Assembly (NCBI RefSeq): GCF_003464595.1
Contig: NZ_QRZF01000029.1
Coordinates: 1-50,168 of the forward strand
Direction of reading: 5' to 3'
From: Bacteroides intestinalis
Lineage (GTDB): Bacteria > Bacteroidota > Bacteroidia > Bacteroidales > Bacteroidaceae
Length of the DNA stretch: 50,168 nt
Within the stretch, counting starts at the first letter, position 1, and every line of letters begins with the position of its first letter. This document shows, piece by piece, positions 20,091-29,443 of this stretch. A model generated the notes under the pieces. The model did no database searches. It was not told where the DNA came from and saw nothing but the letters and a program-made list of their open reading frames with translations. The position numbers and the translations under genes were made by a program.

Positions 20091-20140
20091 AATTGTGTAT
20101 TATTAATATTAGAAATAGTTCATTAAGAAACTAATCAGAA

Positions 20141-20175
20141 TAGAGTATAATAAAGCATAGAGTCTTTATACTCTA
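20141..20175 (-). promoter_or_regulatory. Leader hairpin upstream of SusC (PUL 1)
   Basis: A 9-bp perfect stem, tagagtata (20141-20149) with tatactcta (20167-20175), that can extend inward with aaag/cttt pairing. It lies about 50 nt before the SusC start, inside the long untranslated leader. The rest of the leader (20176-20360) is AT-rich, with two copies of aatgttttt, and no coding ORF with a good start is seen. The hairpin may influence transcript stability or early elongation. Confidence 0.45.
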
Positions 20176-20370
20176 AGAAAATCAAGGAGAATGTTTTTCC
20201 ATACTTAAAAATATATTAGAGGTTAAACAAATGTTTTTCTACTTTCCGAAAGGAGCGGGTGAATCGTGCACATGCAGTCTTCACCCTCTCACTTTGACTC
20301 AAAAATCTTCTTTACCTTAACGCTTAATCAATGCTTATTGAAAACATACTAATTACGTTATTTCTATCGG

Positions 20371-20378
20371 CAAAGTTA
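20371..20378 (-). promoter_or_regulatory. Candidate promoter -7 box for the SusC operon
   Basis: On the minus strand this reads TAACTTTG, a full match to TAnnTTTG. It would start transcription near 20364, leaving a leader of about 270 nt before SusC. A clear TTTG at -33 is lacking, as is common for activator-dependent PUL promoters. The same octamer is used as the likely rbfA promoter at 29328-29335. Confidence 0.45.
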
Positions 20379-20502
20379 AATGGTTGGCAATATATACACA
20401 TATCCAATCCCGCCATTAACATGACGAAAATGAACATATTGAAAAAGCATACATTTTTGGCGATAATGAGCATACATAACATACACTTATATGATGAACC
20501 GC

Positions 20503-20565
20503 ATTCAGTATACGACTGAACCCTATTCACTATACGACTGAATGCCATTCAGTCGTATAGTGAAT
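20503..20565. repeat. Perfect 20-bp inverted repeat plus a third copy
   Basis: attcactatacgactgaatg at 20525-20544 and its exact reverse complement at 20546-20565 are separated by one base. A near-identical direct copy (attcagtatacgactgaa) is at 20503-20520. The element lies between the stop of the upstream GH78 gene and the candidate SusC promoter. There is no T-tract on the minus strand, so it is not a classical intrinsic terminator; it could still form a very stable RNA hairpin at the GH78 3' end or be an operator. The remaining sequence 20566-20702 shows no gene. Confidence 0.85.
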
Positions 20566-20702
20566 TCTTCCCCCTTTAGGAAATATTTTCAAGACTCCTG
20601 CCAACCCGAAGAATATACATGAAGAAATACCGGACAAAAGAAGGCGCATTTATAAATGTATAAACACGCCTTCTTACCAATGAATTATAAAAGAAATATC
20701 TT

Positions 20703-23369
20703 CTATTTGTTTTTTATTTCAAAATGATAAGTACCGGTTGCCAATACAATACCTTCCTTTTCTTTAGATAAGTCAACCAATTTGGCCTCTTTACATTTTA
20801 CTGCATAGTTTCCACCCAAAAACAGAGTGGCAGAACTGTTTGAAGGAACAGTAACCGTATATAGAATCTTTCCTTTACTCTTTTTCCATGATGAAACGAT
20901 TTCTCCATAAGGTGAAACATGACTCGCTTCAAAAGTATCCAGGCCAGTTACGAAATTAGGCTTTAATATAATATGCTTGAATCCCGGCATAGCCGGATCA
21001 GGAAAGATACCTCCCAAGGCCTTATAATACCAGGCACTGATTTCTCCGAACATAATGTGATTCAATGAAATATCTTTGTTCCCATCAATACGCCAATTCT
21101 CGTAAAGGGTCGTAGCTCCATTTTTTATCCACCATCCCCAGGACGGATAAGTATCTTTAGAAGCAAGCTGATAAGCCAGATCTGCATACCCATTCATACT
21201 TAAAGCATTCAGAATGGTTTTGCTGCCCAACAATCCTACATCCATACTGCCATCCTTATCCACTTTTTCGGCCAGATTCCTCGCTACCAGGGGTTTTAAA
21301 GATTCCGGAACAATTCCCCAGTATAGGGGTGCACTCAATTCTGTCTGGCTTCCACTGCAATAGATACCTGTTTCTTCATTCAGAAAGCGGGCATTGATAC
21401 TGGTTTTGATCTTTTCTGCCAAAACAGAATATTTGTCATAATCCTGTTGCTTATTCAGTAATTTAGCGGCCTTAGCTAAAATATCCGTATCTATATAATA
21501 ATAGATAGACGAAGTGAGTTCCTTCGAAGAATGTGACTTTATAGGAATCCAATCTCCCAATCCCCAATCCGTGACACCTGAAGGATAGGTATAATTCAGA
21601 TAATCTACATACCTCTTGATGTTATCATACATAGTTTCAAGCAAACGCTTATCTCCGTAGAACAGATAAATATTCCATGGAATGATGGCCACCGTACTTG
21701 TCCAGTCAACACCATTTCCCCAATGATAGCCCCAGCCTCCGGTAGGAATAATAGCAGGAAGTACCCCGTTAGGAAGTTGCACATCCTGATGATCAGCCAG
21801 CCATTTTTCATAAATGGTAATTCCGTCATAATTATAGAGTCCGGTCTCAATAGCGATATGTGCATCTCCGGTCCATCCGTTCTTCTCCCGTTGAGGGCAA
21901 TCGGTAGGATAGCCAAACAAGTTTGACAGATATGAAGAATTCGTAGCTTTCCATATTTTATTCAACAATGCGTCCGATGATGAAATTCTACCAGCAACAG
22001 GAACATCACTATGCATAAAGTAGGCCTTCAGACTATGATCAGTCAGCTCTACCGGCTCACTACTGGTCACTTCTACATATTGAAAACCTTTATAGTTAAA
22101 ACGGGCGCGGAATGTTTCTTCACTTGTACCGCCCAGTATAAAGATATCAGTCTGAAAAGGGTCGGAATCATCCGTAGGACGATAATGATAATCAATATTA
22201 GACATATCCACTCTATGATCTTCGCCCACCCTTTCCGAATGTTTCAAACGAATCTCCGTACCAGGCTTTCCCTTGACTGTCAGTTCACTGACACCTGCTA
22301 TATTTCTTCCTAAGTTGAATAAATAAGCCGAATCGGAGAGTTTGATCATCTCTACCGGATGCAGCATCTCCACATCCCGGATGGGATGCATCTGTTGCGA
22401 TACAATCAAATTTGACGGAGCAAAGGTACAACTTGCATTTTTCCACTTCTTATCATCAAAGCCCGGAGTATTCCAACCTGGTTGCTCCTGTCGGGCATCG
22501 TAATGTTCAGCCGTATAAATACTGTTGAAAACAACCGGACTTAAAGAGGTTTTCCAATCCGGACCGGTAGAGATAAACTCCACTTCTCCATTATCATATA
22601 TTATACGGATATCCATGCAAAATTTAGGTCTGCCACGCCAAGGTGCCTGGTCGAAATTCCAGACGGCAGTAGATTGGTGATTATACCAGCCATTCCCCAG
22701 CAACACTCCAACGGCATTATCACCTTGCTTCAAGGACTGTGTAATATCATGTGTCAGATACAAAGTACGTCTGTCAAAACGAGTATATGCAGGGTCCAGA
22801 CGATGATCTCCGATCCGCGAGCCATTGATATAAAGCTCATACAATCCTGCCACAGCAATGTATGCACGTGCTTCCTTAATGGAACGTTTCACATCCAGTG
22901 CTTTTCTAAAATAAGCAGCAGGCTTCAAACGAATATCATGAGTGTCCGATATCCAACTACCTTTCCAGTTATGATCATCCATAACTCCGGTTTCAAAGTA
23001 AGTTACGTCACTCGTATATATATTATCATTATCCCAGACGCATACTTTCCAATAATATCGTGTGTAAGGCTGAATTGCTTTCCCTGAATAAGCAACCAAT
23101 ACATCTGATGCCCAAACCTTACCAGAATCCCAACTATTTCCTACTCCCCGAGCAACACTGGCAGAATCTGTTCCTACAATCAGTTGATAAGCTTTCTGAA
23201 CATCAACGCCAACCGGCAGTTTCCAACTCAAACGTGGAGAAAGTACATCTATTCCCAATGGAGTAGTCAGATACTCGCAGCGGAGAGAATTTAGCTTCTC
23301 CACTGATCCGGCCAATAATGATAAGTGAAATAATACAATAAGCAAGAATGCTGATAAAACTCGTTTCAT
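20703..23369 (-). CDS. GH78 alpha-L-rhamnosidase
   Basis: An 888-residue secreted enzyme (signal peptide ~1-21) releasing terminal alpha-L-rhamnose. It has the GH78 N-terminal FN3-like domain (SLRCEYLTTPLGID), beta-sandwich domains and an (alpha/alpha)6 barrel. The acid-containing motif is DCPQREKNGWTGD (Asp490, Glu495, Asp502) and the base is Glu757 in TLYENW. All key residues are present. It is closely related in plan to the GH78 half of the fusion at the other end of the PUL, but it is a single-enzyme protein. It lies divergent from the HTCS gene and upstream of SusC, separated from SusC by 612 nt containing a palindrome and a promoter, so it is probably its own transcription unit. Confidence 0.92.
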   Translation of the reverse strand: MKRVLSAFLLIVLFHLSLLAGSVEKLNSLRCEYLTTPLGIDVLSPRLSWKLPVGVDVQKAYQLIVGTDSASVARGVGNSWDSGKVWASDVLVAYSGKAIQPYTRYYWKVCVWDNDNIYTSDVTYFETGVMDDHNWKGSWISDTHDIRLKPAAYFRKALDVKRSIKEARAYIAVAGLYELYINGSRIGDHRLDPAYTRFDRRTLYLTHDITQSLKQGDNAVGVLLGNGWYNHQSTAVWNFDQAPWRGRPKFCMDIRIIYDNGEVEFISTGPDWKTSLSPVVFNSIYTAEHYDARQEQPGWNTPGFDDKKWKNASCTFAPSNLIVSQQMHPIRDVEMLHPVEMIKLSDSAYLFNLGRNIAGVSELTVKGKPGTEIRLKHSERVGEDHRVDMSNIDYHYRPTDDSDPFQTDIFILGGTSEETFRARFNYKGFQYVEVTSSEPVELTDHSLKAYFMHSDVPVAGRISSSDALLNKIWKATNSSYLSNLFGYPTDCPQREKNGWTGDAHIAIETGLYNYDGITIYEKWLADHQDVQLPNGVLPAIIPTGGWGYHWGNGVDWTSTVAIIPWNIYLFYGDKRLLETMYDNIKRYVDYLNYTYPSGVTDWGLGDWIPIKSHSSKELTSSIYYYIDTDILAKAAKLLNKQQDYDKYSVLAEKIKTSINARFLNEETGIYCSGSQTELSAPLYWGIVPESLKPLVARNLAEKVDKDGSMDVGLLGSKTILNALSMNGYADLAYQLASKDTYPSWGWWIKNGATTLYENWRIDGNKDISLNHIMFGEISAWYYKALGGIFPDPAMPGFKHIILKPNFVTGLDTFEASHVSPYGEIVSSWKKSKGKILYTVTVPSNSSATLFLGGNYAVKCKEAKLVDLSKEKEGIVLATGTYHFEIKNK

Positions 23370-23398
23370 AATATAGACTACATTTTTAATGAATGATA

Positions 23399-23406
23399 CA
23401 AAAATA
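23399..23406 (-). promoter_or_regulatory. Candidate promoter -7 box for the GH78 gene
   Basis: On the minus strand this reads TATTTTTG, matching TAnnTTTG, about 30 nt before the GH78 start. No clear -33 TTTG is seen. The 205-nt stretch to 23611 between the divergent genes holds the promoters of both GH78 and the HTCS gene and no other feature that I recognise. Confidence 0.4.
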
Positions 23407-23567
23407 GGAAATAATCAGCATATTCATATTCACAGAAGTGCCAATAATATGCCCGGATATGCAAAACGATGTATTTATTTTCGCCATTTTTGTATACTAT
23501 TCGTCTTAAGAGATAATTGTGCTATTTAAAAAGTCTTTTTTCAAATTAAGGCATCGGAAAAAAATCA

Positions 23568-23575
23568 TATCTTTG
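23568..23575 (+). promoter_or_regulatory. Candidate promoter -7 box for the HTCS gene
   Basis: TATCTTTG, a full match to the Bacteroides -7 consensus, 36 nt before the ATG at 23612. It helps decide the start of the regulator: an in-frame upstream start at 23519 would lie before this promoter. Confidence 0.5.
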
Positions 23576-23611
23576 TTTTCATCTAATACTAAAACTGATA
23601 TAAATAATCCC

Positions 23612-26600
23612 ATGAAAAAACAGATATTACTGCTTTCGTTATTCCTCTTTTGTCTAACAAGCTATATCCATCCGTATAACCTTAGACAAATAAGTAACCG
23701 GGATGGTTTGTCCAACAGTTCTGTAACTTGCCTCTTCCAAGACGACGAACGCTTTTTATGGATTGGGACATACGATGGGCTTAACATGTACGACAGCCGT
23801 AACATTTATATCTATAAACCGGATATCAATAACCAAAACAGCTTATCAAGTAATGTTATCAGAAATATAATAGAAACCGACAGCATCTATCTATGGATTA
23901 GTACTAAATGGGGACTTAATAAACTATCACAACGGAGTAACACCATAGAAGCATATTACAATGAATTCGGAGAGAACTCTTATATGACCAAAGATAGCCA
24001 CGACAATTTATATGTTCTCAGCAAACCGGACGTGCTATCCTTCTATTCCAAAATACAAAATACTTTCATCGACCTTCCCATACATAAGGGAATAGAACAC
24101 AACACTGTGCAAGGTATGCTGGTTGATGCGCAAGATACCATTTGGATCAATCATCAAGGAACTATGGAGAAATATACCGTATCTGATACGGAATCGGGGA
24201 ATCCTGTCATAAAAAGACATGCTGATTTTAAGCATCCCCATTCCATCAAATATGCATTCTACCATAATAAAAGAATCATCATGGTTGACTCTGCCGGAAA
24301 TATCTTTTATATAGGCTCACAAGGCATCCGCTTTATTAAAAATCTAAATAAACTTATTAATGAAAGCGGAGAAATCGGTGCCATTATCTTTGATAATGAA
24401 GATCTCCTCATTGGTTTCAAAACCAATGGCCTCATCCGACTTGATGCAGCCCAGAATTACGAACTACAAAAGATAGAAATAAACTGTGGAGTATTCTCAT
24501 TATGGAAAGATGAACAGCAAAATATTATCTGGATCGGAACAGACGGACAAGGTATATATGCATGGACCAAGGATGAATATACTTTCAACAACCTGTCATT
24601 AAATCAATTACCCATTACCAGGAAAAGACCTATCCGGGCCGTTTATACGGATCAGCAAAACACCCTATGGTTGGGTACAAAGGACAATGGCATCATCAGG
24701 GTTAAAGATTACGATACTACTCAGGAATATTCCAGTACTAATGTAACCCATTTCACTGTTCAGGACGGATTGAGCAATAATGCCGTTTTCGCTTTTGTTG
24801 CTAGTAAGAAGTACCCTATACTATGGATTGGCTCGGATGGCCCCGGATTAAACTATTACTCTTACCGGGATAACAAAATACATCCGCTCATCAATAATAC
24901 ACACTCAGGGATCGCACGTGTACATTCCATAAGTGAAACCTGCGATTCATTACTATGGGTAGGCTCCGGTAGCACCCTACTTAGAATCACTATTGAAGCC
25001 CACGGAAATACAATCCAGGCAAGGAATATACGTGCCATCTACTTCAGAGTACCCAACAGGCAACAGTATAATCAGATTTATTCTATTTATCCGGAAAATG
25101 ACTCCATCCTCTGGATTGGAATGCGCGGGAATGGCGTTATCCGACTCAATACGCAAACTGAAGCCTATCGGCTCATCTCCTTCGAGAAAAACGGAATTGC
25201 TCCGATGAATGATATCTTATGCATACACAAGGACAGAGATGAAAATATATGGGTAGGAAGTAGCTATGGTCTGACCAAATTGAGTCTACTGCCCAATGGT
25301 GAATATGATTATAAGAACTTCAATGAAAATGAGGGGCTCCCTAATAACACTATACATGGAATCGCCGAAGATCCTCAGGGAAATCTATGGTTAAGCAGCA
25401 ATACGGGAATTATTTTGTTCGACCCACGCAAAAATACATTCCGAAACCTTAATTATAAAACCGGATTAAAGGTTATAGAATTCAGTGATAATGCATACTT
25501 TCAGGATAATACAAAAAACCGGTATTTCTTTGGAGGCGTAGATGGTGTTGTATGGATAGAAAATGAGGAAAAGCAAAGAAACGAATTCATTCCGGATATC
25601 TTTTTCACCAAACTCAGAATATTCAATAAAGACTACAATATATCCGAATTTGAGAAAAAGAAGGGAGATAAAGAAGAAATCGTATTGAAGTATAACCAAA
25701 ACTTCTTTGCCGTTTCCTTTGTCGCCATGGACTTCATTAATGGAGAGAACAGCAGATATTCCTATAAACTGGAGAATTTCAGTAATGTATGGATGGACAC
25801 ACACTCCAATGAAGCGCAATTTACTAATATTCCCCCCGGAAGTTATATATTAAGAGTGAAATACGATGATGGAATCAACAGTAACGAAAACCTGATTCAG
25901 AGTATCCATATTACAATTTTACCTCCATGGTACCTGACTATCACGGCTCAAATAATCTATGTCCTCTTACTTATAGGAGCAGGGGTTGGTATTTTCTGCT
26001 ATATCCGTTGGAAATACGAACGTAGAAAGGCTTCCATTGCCAGAAGGTTACAAGACAAATACAAAGAAGAAATGTACGAAGGAAAACTACGTTTCTTCAC
26101 CAATATCACACATGAATTCTGCACTCCGCTCACACTGATCTATGGGCCTTGTGAAAGGATACTACATCATGATAAAAGTGATAGCTTTATAAAAAAATAC
26201 GCCCAGATTATAAAATCAAATACCGAACGACTCAATAGCCTGATACAGGAAGTTATTGACTTCCGCCGTATGGAAACCGGTAACCAGATATGCCACATAC
26301 AAGAATTGAACATCAGTGAACTGGCCAATGGAATCATTGAATCGTTTGATGAACTGGCTGAACAGAATCAAATTCAGCTGGAAACAAATATCACACCGGA
26401 GATTATATGGAAAAGTGACCATAGCGGCTTCACTAAAATCTTAAACAACCTCATATCCAATGCCTTCAAATATACCCCCGAACATGGTACCATCCGCATA
26501 TCCATAAAAGAAAGTGAAGACGAAAACAAGCTAAATATAATAGTTTATAACACCGGAAAAGGTATCAGTAAAGAGAACATCCCACTCATTTTTAACCGCT

Positions 26601-27673
26601 ACAGTATACTCGACAATATCAAGGAGAATAGTATAAAAGGCTTATCATCCAGAAATGGATTAGGACTCGCTATTTGTCAAAGTATGGTGGAATTGTTACA
26701 AGGAAGCATTCACGTAGAAAGCGAAGTAAACCAATATACCCAGTTCATAGTGACCTTACCTCCACTCGAAGTGACGGAAGTAATGGAAAGCCCACGGCAA
26801 AATGCAGTAAGCAAACTTGAGCAGCCGGATAATAAAGCAGAAATGCCACAACCTGAAATGGCCGATAGTGAAGACGAAAACACTCTACCGGACACAACCA
26901 TCCTGATCATCGATGATAACAAAGAACTATTATGGATGCTAAAAGACATATTATCAGATGAGTATGCAATATTAACCGCTGAAAACGGAGAAGAAGGATT
27001 AGAAGTATTAAAGCAAGAGACTCCAGATCTCATCATCACAGATATTATGATGCCCAAAATCGATGGAATCACTCTAACCAAACAACTGAAAAGCAACAAA
27101 CATACAGTACACATTCCTTTAGTGATTCTTTCTGCCAAAAATACAACCGATGAGAAAATAGAAGGTATAGAATCAGGAGCAGATGCATATATTCCCAAAC
27201 CATTCAATACACAATATTTGAAGAGCATTATCAAACAGCTCATTAAAAAACAGGAAGAGTTAAAACAATACTATAATTCTTCCGCAAGTGCATTCGATTA
27301 TAGTGGTGGACAATTATTACAGAATGAGGACAAGAAGTACATACAAACTGCGATAGAAATAATTAATGAAAACATGGATAACTCCAAATTCGGCCCCGAA
27401 GAATTAGCTGAAGCTATGCAAACCAGTAGCAGGAACTTATACCGTAAATTCAAAAATCTGAATCAACCCTCTCCTAAAGATTTCATTAAAGGACAGAGGA
27501 TAAGCTATGCAGCAAAACTATTATTAACGACCACATTGACCATACAAGAAATCATGTACAAAACAGCATTCACTAACCGATCGCATTTTTATAAAGAATT
27601 TGCCAAACGCTACAATTATACCCCCAGGGATTATAGAGAAGCTAATAAACAAAAGGACAACTCACTCACTTGA
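23612..27673 (+). CDS. Hybrid two-component system regulator (HTCS) of PUL 1
   Basis: A 1353-residue one-protein sensor and regulator. I start it at the ATG 23612, which gives a normal signal peptide (MKKQILLLSLFLF...); the open frame reaches 23519 but that start lies upstream of the promoter box. In order: about 14 beta-propeller repeats (Reg_prop, e.g. FLWIGTYDGLNMYD) forming the periplasmic sensor; a Y_Y_Y domain (~675-770); a transmembrane segment (~775-797); HisKA with His834 in NITHEFCTPLT; HATPase with SNAFKYT and GLGLAI motifs; a receiver domain with Asp1144 in IITDIMMPKIDG; and an AraC-type helix-turn-helix domain at the C-terminus. Such proteins bind an oligosaccharide made from the PUL glycan and activate the SusC operon. 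The gene is divergent from GH78 and is the only regulator in this PUL. Confidence 0.95.
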   Translation: MKKQILLLSLFLFCLTSYIHPYNLRQISNRDGLSNSSVTCLFQDDERFLWIGTYDGLNMYDSRNIYIYKPDINNQNSLSSNVIRNIIETDSIYLWISTKWGLNKLSQRSNTIEAYYNEFGENSYMTKDSHDNLYVLSKPDVLSFYSKIQNTFIDLPIHKGIEHNTVQGMLVDAQDTIWINHQGTMEKYTVSDTESGNPVIKRHADFKHPHSIKYAFYHNKRIIMVDSAGNIFYIGSQGIRFIKNLNKLINESGEIGAIIFDNEDLLIGFKTNGLIRLDAAQNYELQKIEINCGVFSLWKDEQQNIIWIGTDGQGIYAWTKDEYTFNNLSLNQLPITRKRPIRAVYTDQQNTLWLGTKDNGIIRVKDYDTTQEYSSTNVTHFTVQDGLSNNAVFAFVASKKYPILWIGSDGPGLNYYSYRDNKIHPLINNTHSGIARVHSISETCDSLLWVGSGSTLLRITIEAHGNTIQARNIRAIYFRVPNRQQYNQIYSIYPENDSILWIGMRGNGVIRLNTQTEAYRLISFEKNGIAPMNDILCIHKDRDENIWVGSSYGLTKLSLLPNGEYDYKNFNENEGLPNNTIHGIAEDPQGNLWLSSNTGIILFDPRKNTFRNLNYKTGLKVIEFSDNAYFQDNTKNRYFFGGVDGVVWIENEEKQRNEFIPDIFFTKLRIFNKDYNISEFEKKKGDKEEIVLKYNQNFFAVSFVAMDFINGENSRYSYKLENFSNVWMDTHSNEAQFTNIPPGSYILRVKYDDGINSNENLIQSIHITILPPWYLTITAQIIYVLLLIGAGVGIFCYIRWKYERRKASIARRLQDKYKEEMYEGKLRFFTNITHEFCTPLTLIYGPCERILHHDKSDSFIKKYAQIIKSNTERLNSLIQEVIDFRRMETGNQICHIQELNISELANGIIESFDELAEQNQIQLETNITPEIIWKSDHSGFTKILNNLISNAFKYTPEHGTIRISIKESEDENKLNIIVYNTGKGISKENIPLIFNRYSILDNIKENSIKGLSSRNGLGLAICQSMVELLQGSIHVESEVNQYTQFIVTLPPLEVTEVMESPRQNAVSKLEQPDNKAEMPQPEMADSEDENTLPDTTILIIDDNKELLWMLKDILSDEYAILTAENGEEGLEVLKQETPDLIITDIMMPKIDGITLTKQLKSNKHTVHIPLVILSAKNTTDEKIEGIESGADAYIPKPFNTQYLKSIIKQLIKKQEELKQYYNSSASAFDYSGGQLLQNEDKKYIQTAIEIINENMDNSKFGPEELAEAMQTSSRNLYRKFKNLNQPSPKDFIKGQRISYAAKLLLTTTLTIQEIMYKTAFTNRSHFYKEFAKRYNYTPRDYREANKQKDNSLT

Positions 27674-27741
27674 CAAATCCGGCAGGTGAGATAGAGACTG
27701 TGAAATTGCTTTCCAACTTTATACAAAGCAAAGAGGAATCA

Positions 27742-28974
27742 TCATTTCTTCAGTAGCCGTTTCGTCAGATAGTGGACCGGATACCATACTGAAAGGAAGC
27801 CAACGGTAATCACAGTAACAAATATCAATATAACGTCCGTTGCATGAACACTGACTGGATAAGCATCCACAATAAAACCACCGCCACCACCGCCCAAGGA
27901 GATAATGCCGAAACGCTGCTGAATATAGCAAAGCAGCAAACCAAGGATAATGCCGGAAAGTGCACCGAACAAAGATATAAGCCGGCCTTCAAACAAGAAG
28001 ATGCGAGCGATTAACCGATCATCCGCTCCAAGATTACGTAAGGTCTCCACGTCCTCCCGCTTATCAAGAATAAGCATGGAAAGAGAACCAATCACATTGA
28101 AACAGGCTATAGCAAGGATAAACGTAAGGAACAGGTAAGATATAAACTTCTCTATCTCCATGATACGGAATACATCAGCCTGCTGCTCATAACGGTTCAA
28201 TACCACAAAATCATCGCCTAAGATGCGGGAAATCTTTTTCTGTACGGCAGAGGCATCTGTATCCGATTTCAACTTCAGTTCAACAGCAGATACCTCCGTA
28301 TCATAATTAAAAAGATTACGTGCAAAATCAAGAGAAGTGAGAATATAACGCGCATCATATTTTTGCTGGTTCACCACAAACACGACTCCGGGAGAAAAGA
28401 GGTAATCGCGATTAAAAGAAGCAGAAGGATTAGCCATATTCACACGTACATTCCGCTTAGGGGCATATACCTGAAGCGGATCAACGAACTGAAGACCAGT
28501 CCCCAGTTCAGATATCAGTTCCACACCCAAAACCCCGTAATCCACTATGGAATCGTGCAAGATAAACTCCCCTGCACCGTATAGCAAACTGTCGATAGAC
28601 GTCAGTTGTTCAAAATTATCTTCCACCCCTTTTATGACTGCCATAGCCTGGCGGTCTTTATACTGCACCATGGCGTTATCTTCCAATGTCTCTGTCCAGA
28701 CATCAATTTCCGGCAAAGAACGTACCTCTTGAAAAGCAACTCCATTCGGTTCAAAGACTTTTCCCTCACGAACCATAATCTTCAGTTCCGGATCGAAAGC
28801 CGTAAAAAGGCCTGCCACCATATCCTGAAAACCATTGAACACGGAGAGTGTACAGACCAACGCCAACGTAGCCAATGCCACTCCACACACCGAAATGCCG
28901 GAAATGATATTGATAGCGTTGTGCTTCTTCTTAGAGAAGAGATAGCGCCGGGCTATGTAGAAGGGAAGGTTCAC
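27742..28974 (-). CDS. LolC/LolE-like ABC transporter permease (FtsX family)
   Basis: A 410-residue inner-membrane protein with the MacB/LolC plan: one N-terminal transmembrane helix after FYIARRYLFSKKKHNAINII, a large periplasmic domain (~45-265), then three more helices in the FtsX domain (AIACFNVIGSLSMLILDKREDVETLRNLG is the typical start). It probably helps release lipoproteins from the inner membrane, together with an ATPase encoded elsewhere. The start is a GTG that overlaps the rbfA stop by four bases (GTGA), so the two genes are translationally coupled. A glycine stretch (LGGGGGGF) precedes the last helices. It converges with the HTCS gene; only a weak hairpin (ttgcttt/aaagcaa) lies between them. 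Confidence 0.88.
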   Translation of the reverse strand: MNLPFYIARRYLFSKKKHNAINIISGISVCGVALATLALVCTLSVFNGFQDMVAGLFTAFDPELKIMVREGKVFEPNGVAFQEVRSLPEIDVWTETLEDNAMVQYKDRQAMAVIKGVEDNFEQLTSIDSLLYGAGEFILHDSIVDYGVLGVELISELGTGLQFVDPLQVYAPKRNVRVNMANPSASFNRDYLFSPGVVFVVNQQKYDARYILTSLDFARNLFNYDTEVSAVELKLKSDTDASAVQKKISRILGDDFVVLNRYEQQADVFRIMEIEKFISYLFLTFILAIACFNVIGSLSMLILDKREDVETLRNLGADDRLIARIFLFEGRLISLFGALSGIILGLLLCYIQQRFGIISLGGGGGGFIVDAYPVSVHATDVILIFVTVITVGFLSVWYPVHYLTKRLLKK

Positions 28975-29303
28975 TTCAACAATTCATCTATTTTCTCAAG
29001 ATAATCCAGTGAGTCATCCACAAAGAACTTCAGTTCGGGGATGATACGAAGCTGATGACGTACACGAGTTCCTAATTCATAACGAATAGACTTCATGTTT
29101 TCATTGATATTCTTAATCATCTCTTCCGCCTTTTCCGAAGGAAAGATGCTGAGATAAGCACGTGCAACACTCAGGTCAGGGCTGATACGCACGGCGCTGA
29201 CAGAGATCAATATTCCGGGCATGGACTTCGCTTGCAACAGGAAAATATCACTTAATTCCTTCTGAAGCAAACGGGCTATTTTATTCTGACGAGTTGTTTC
29301 CAT
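28971..29303 (-). CDS. rbfA: Ribosome-binding factor A
   Basis: A 110-residue cytoplasmic protein with the RbfA KH-like fold: the start ETTRQNKIARLLQKELSDIF, the ISVSAVRISPDLSVARAYLS strand pair, and the ending RIIPELKFFVDDSLDY are characteristic. It acts in 16S rRNA processing and late 30S subunit maturation, especially in the cold. It is first in an operon with the LolC/E-like permease, overlapping it by four bases. The upstream region carries a matching -7 box on the minus strand. Confidence 0.95.
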   Translation of the reverse strand: METTRQNKIARLLQKELSDIFLLQAKSMPGILISVSAVRISPDLSVARAYLSIFPSEKAEEMIKNINENMKSIRYELGTRVRHQLRIIPELKFFVDDSLDYLEKIDELLK

Positions 29304-29327
29304 AAATCAATTATCTATATTTAATGG

Positions 29328-29335
29328 CAAAGTTA
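29328..29335 (-). promoter_or_regulatory. Candidate promoter -7 box for rbfA
   Basis: On the minus strand this reads TAACTTTG, a full match to TAnnTTTG, about 25 nt before the rbfA ATG. No clear -33 box is seen. Confidence 0.5.
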
Positions 29336-29408
29336 CGGAAATATCTTGTTAGACTAATGAATTATACTTTTTTTAGCACCAAAACGTAGCTTTTAATTAA
29401 TAAAAAAC

Positions 29409-29416
29409 TACATTTG
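29409..29416 (+). promoter_or_regulatory. Candidate promoter -7 box for the histidine kinase pair
   Basis: TACATTTG, a full match to TAnnTTTG, 27 nt before the ATG at 29444. It argues against a start at the TTG 29414, which lies inside the box. Confidence 0.5.
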
Positions 29417-29443
29417 CAACAGCATCACAAAATAGCTCACTTT

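Noticed and set aside
20324..20548. Two short overlapping frames on opposite strands in the SusC upstream region
   Set aside because: They overlap each other, the promoter box and the palindrome, and show no domain; the region is better explained as regulatory.
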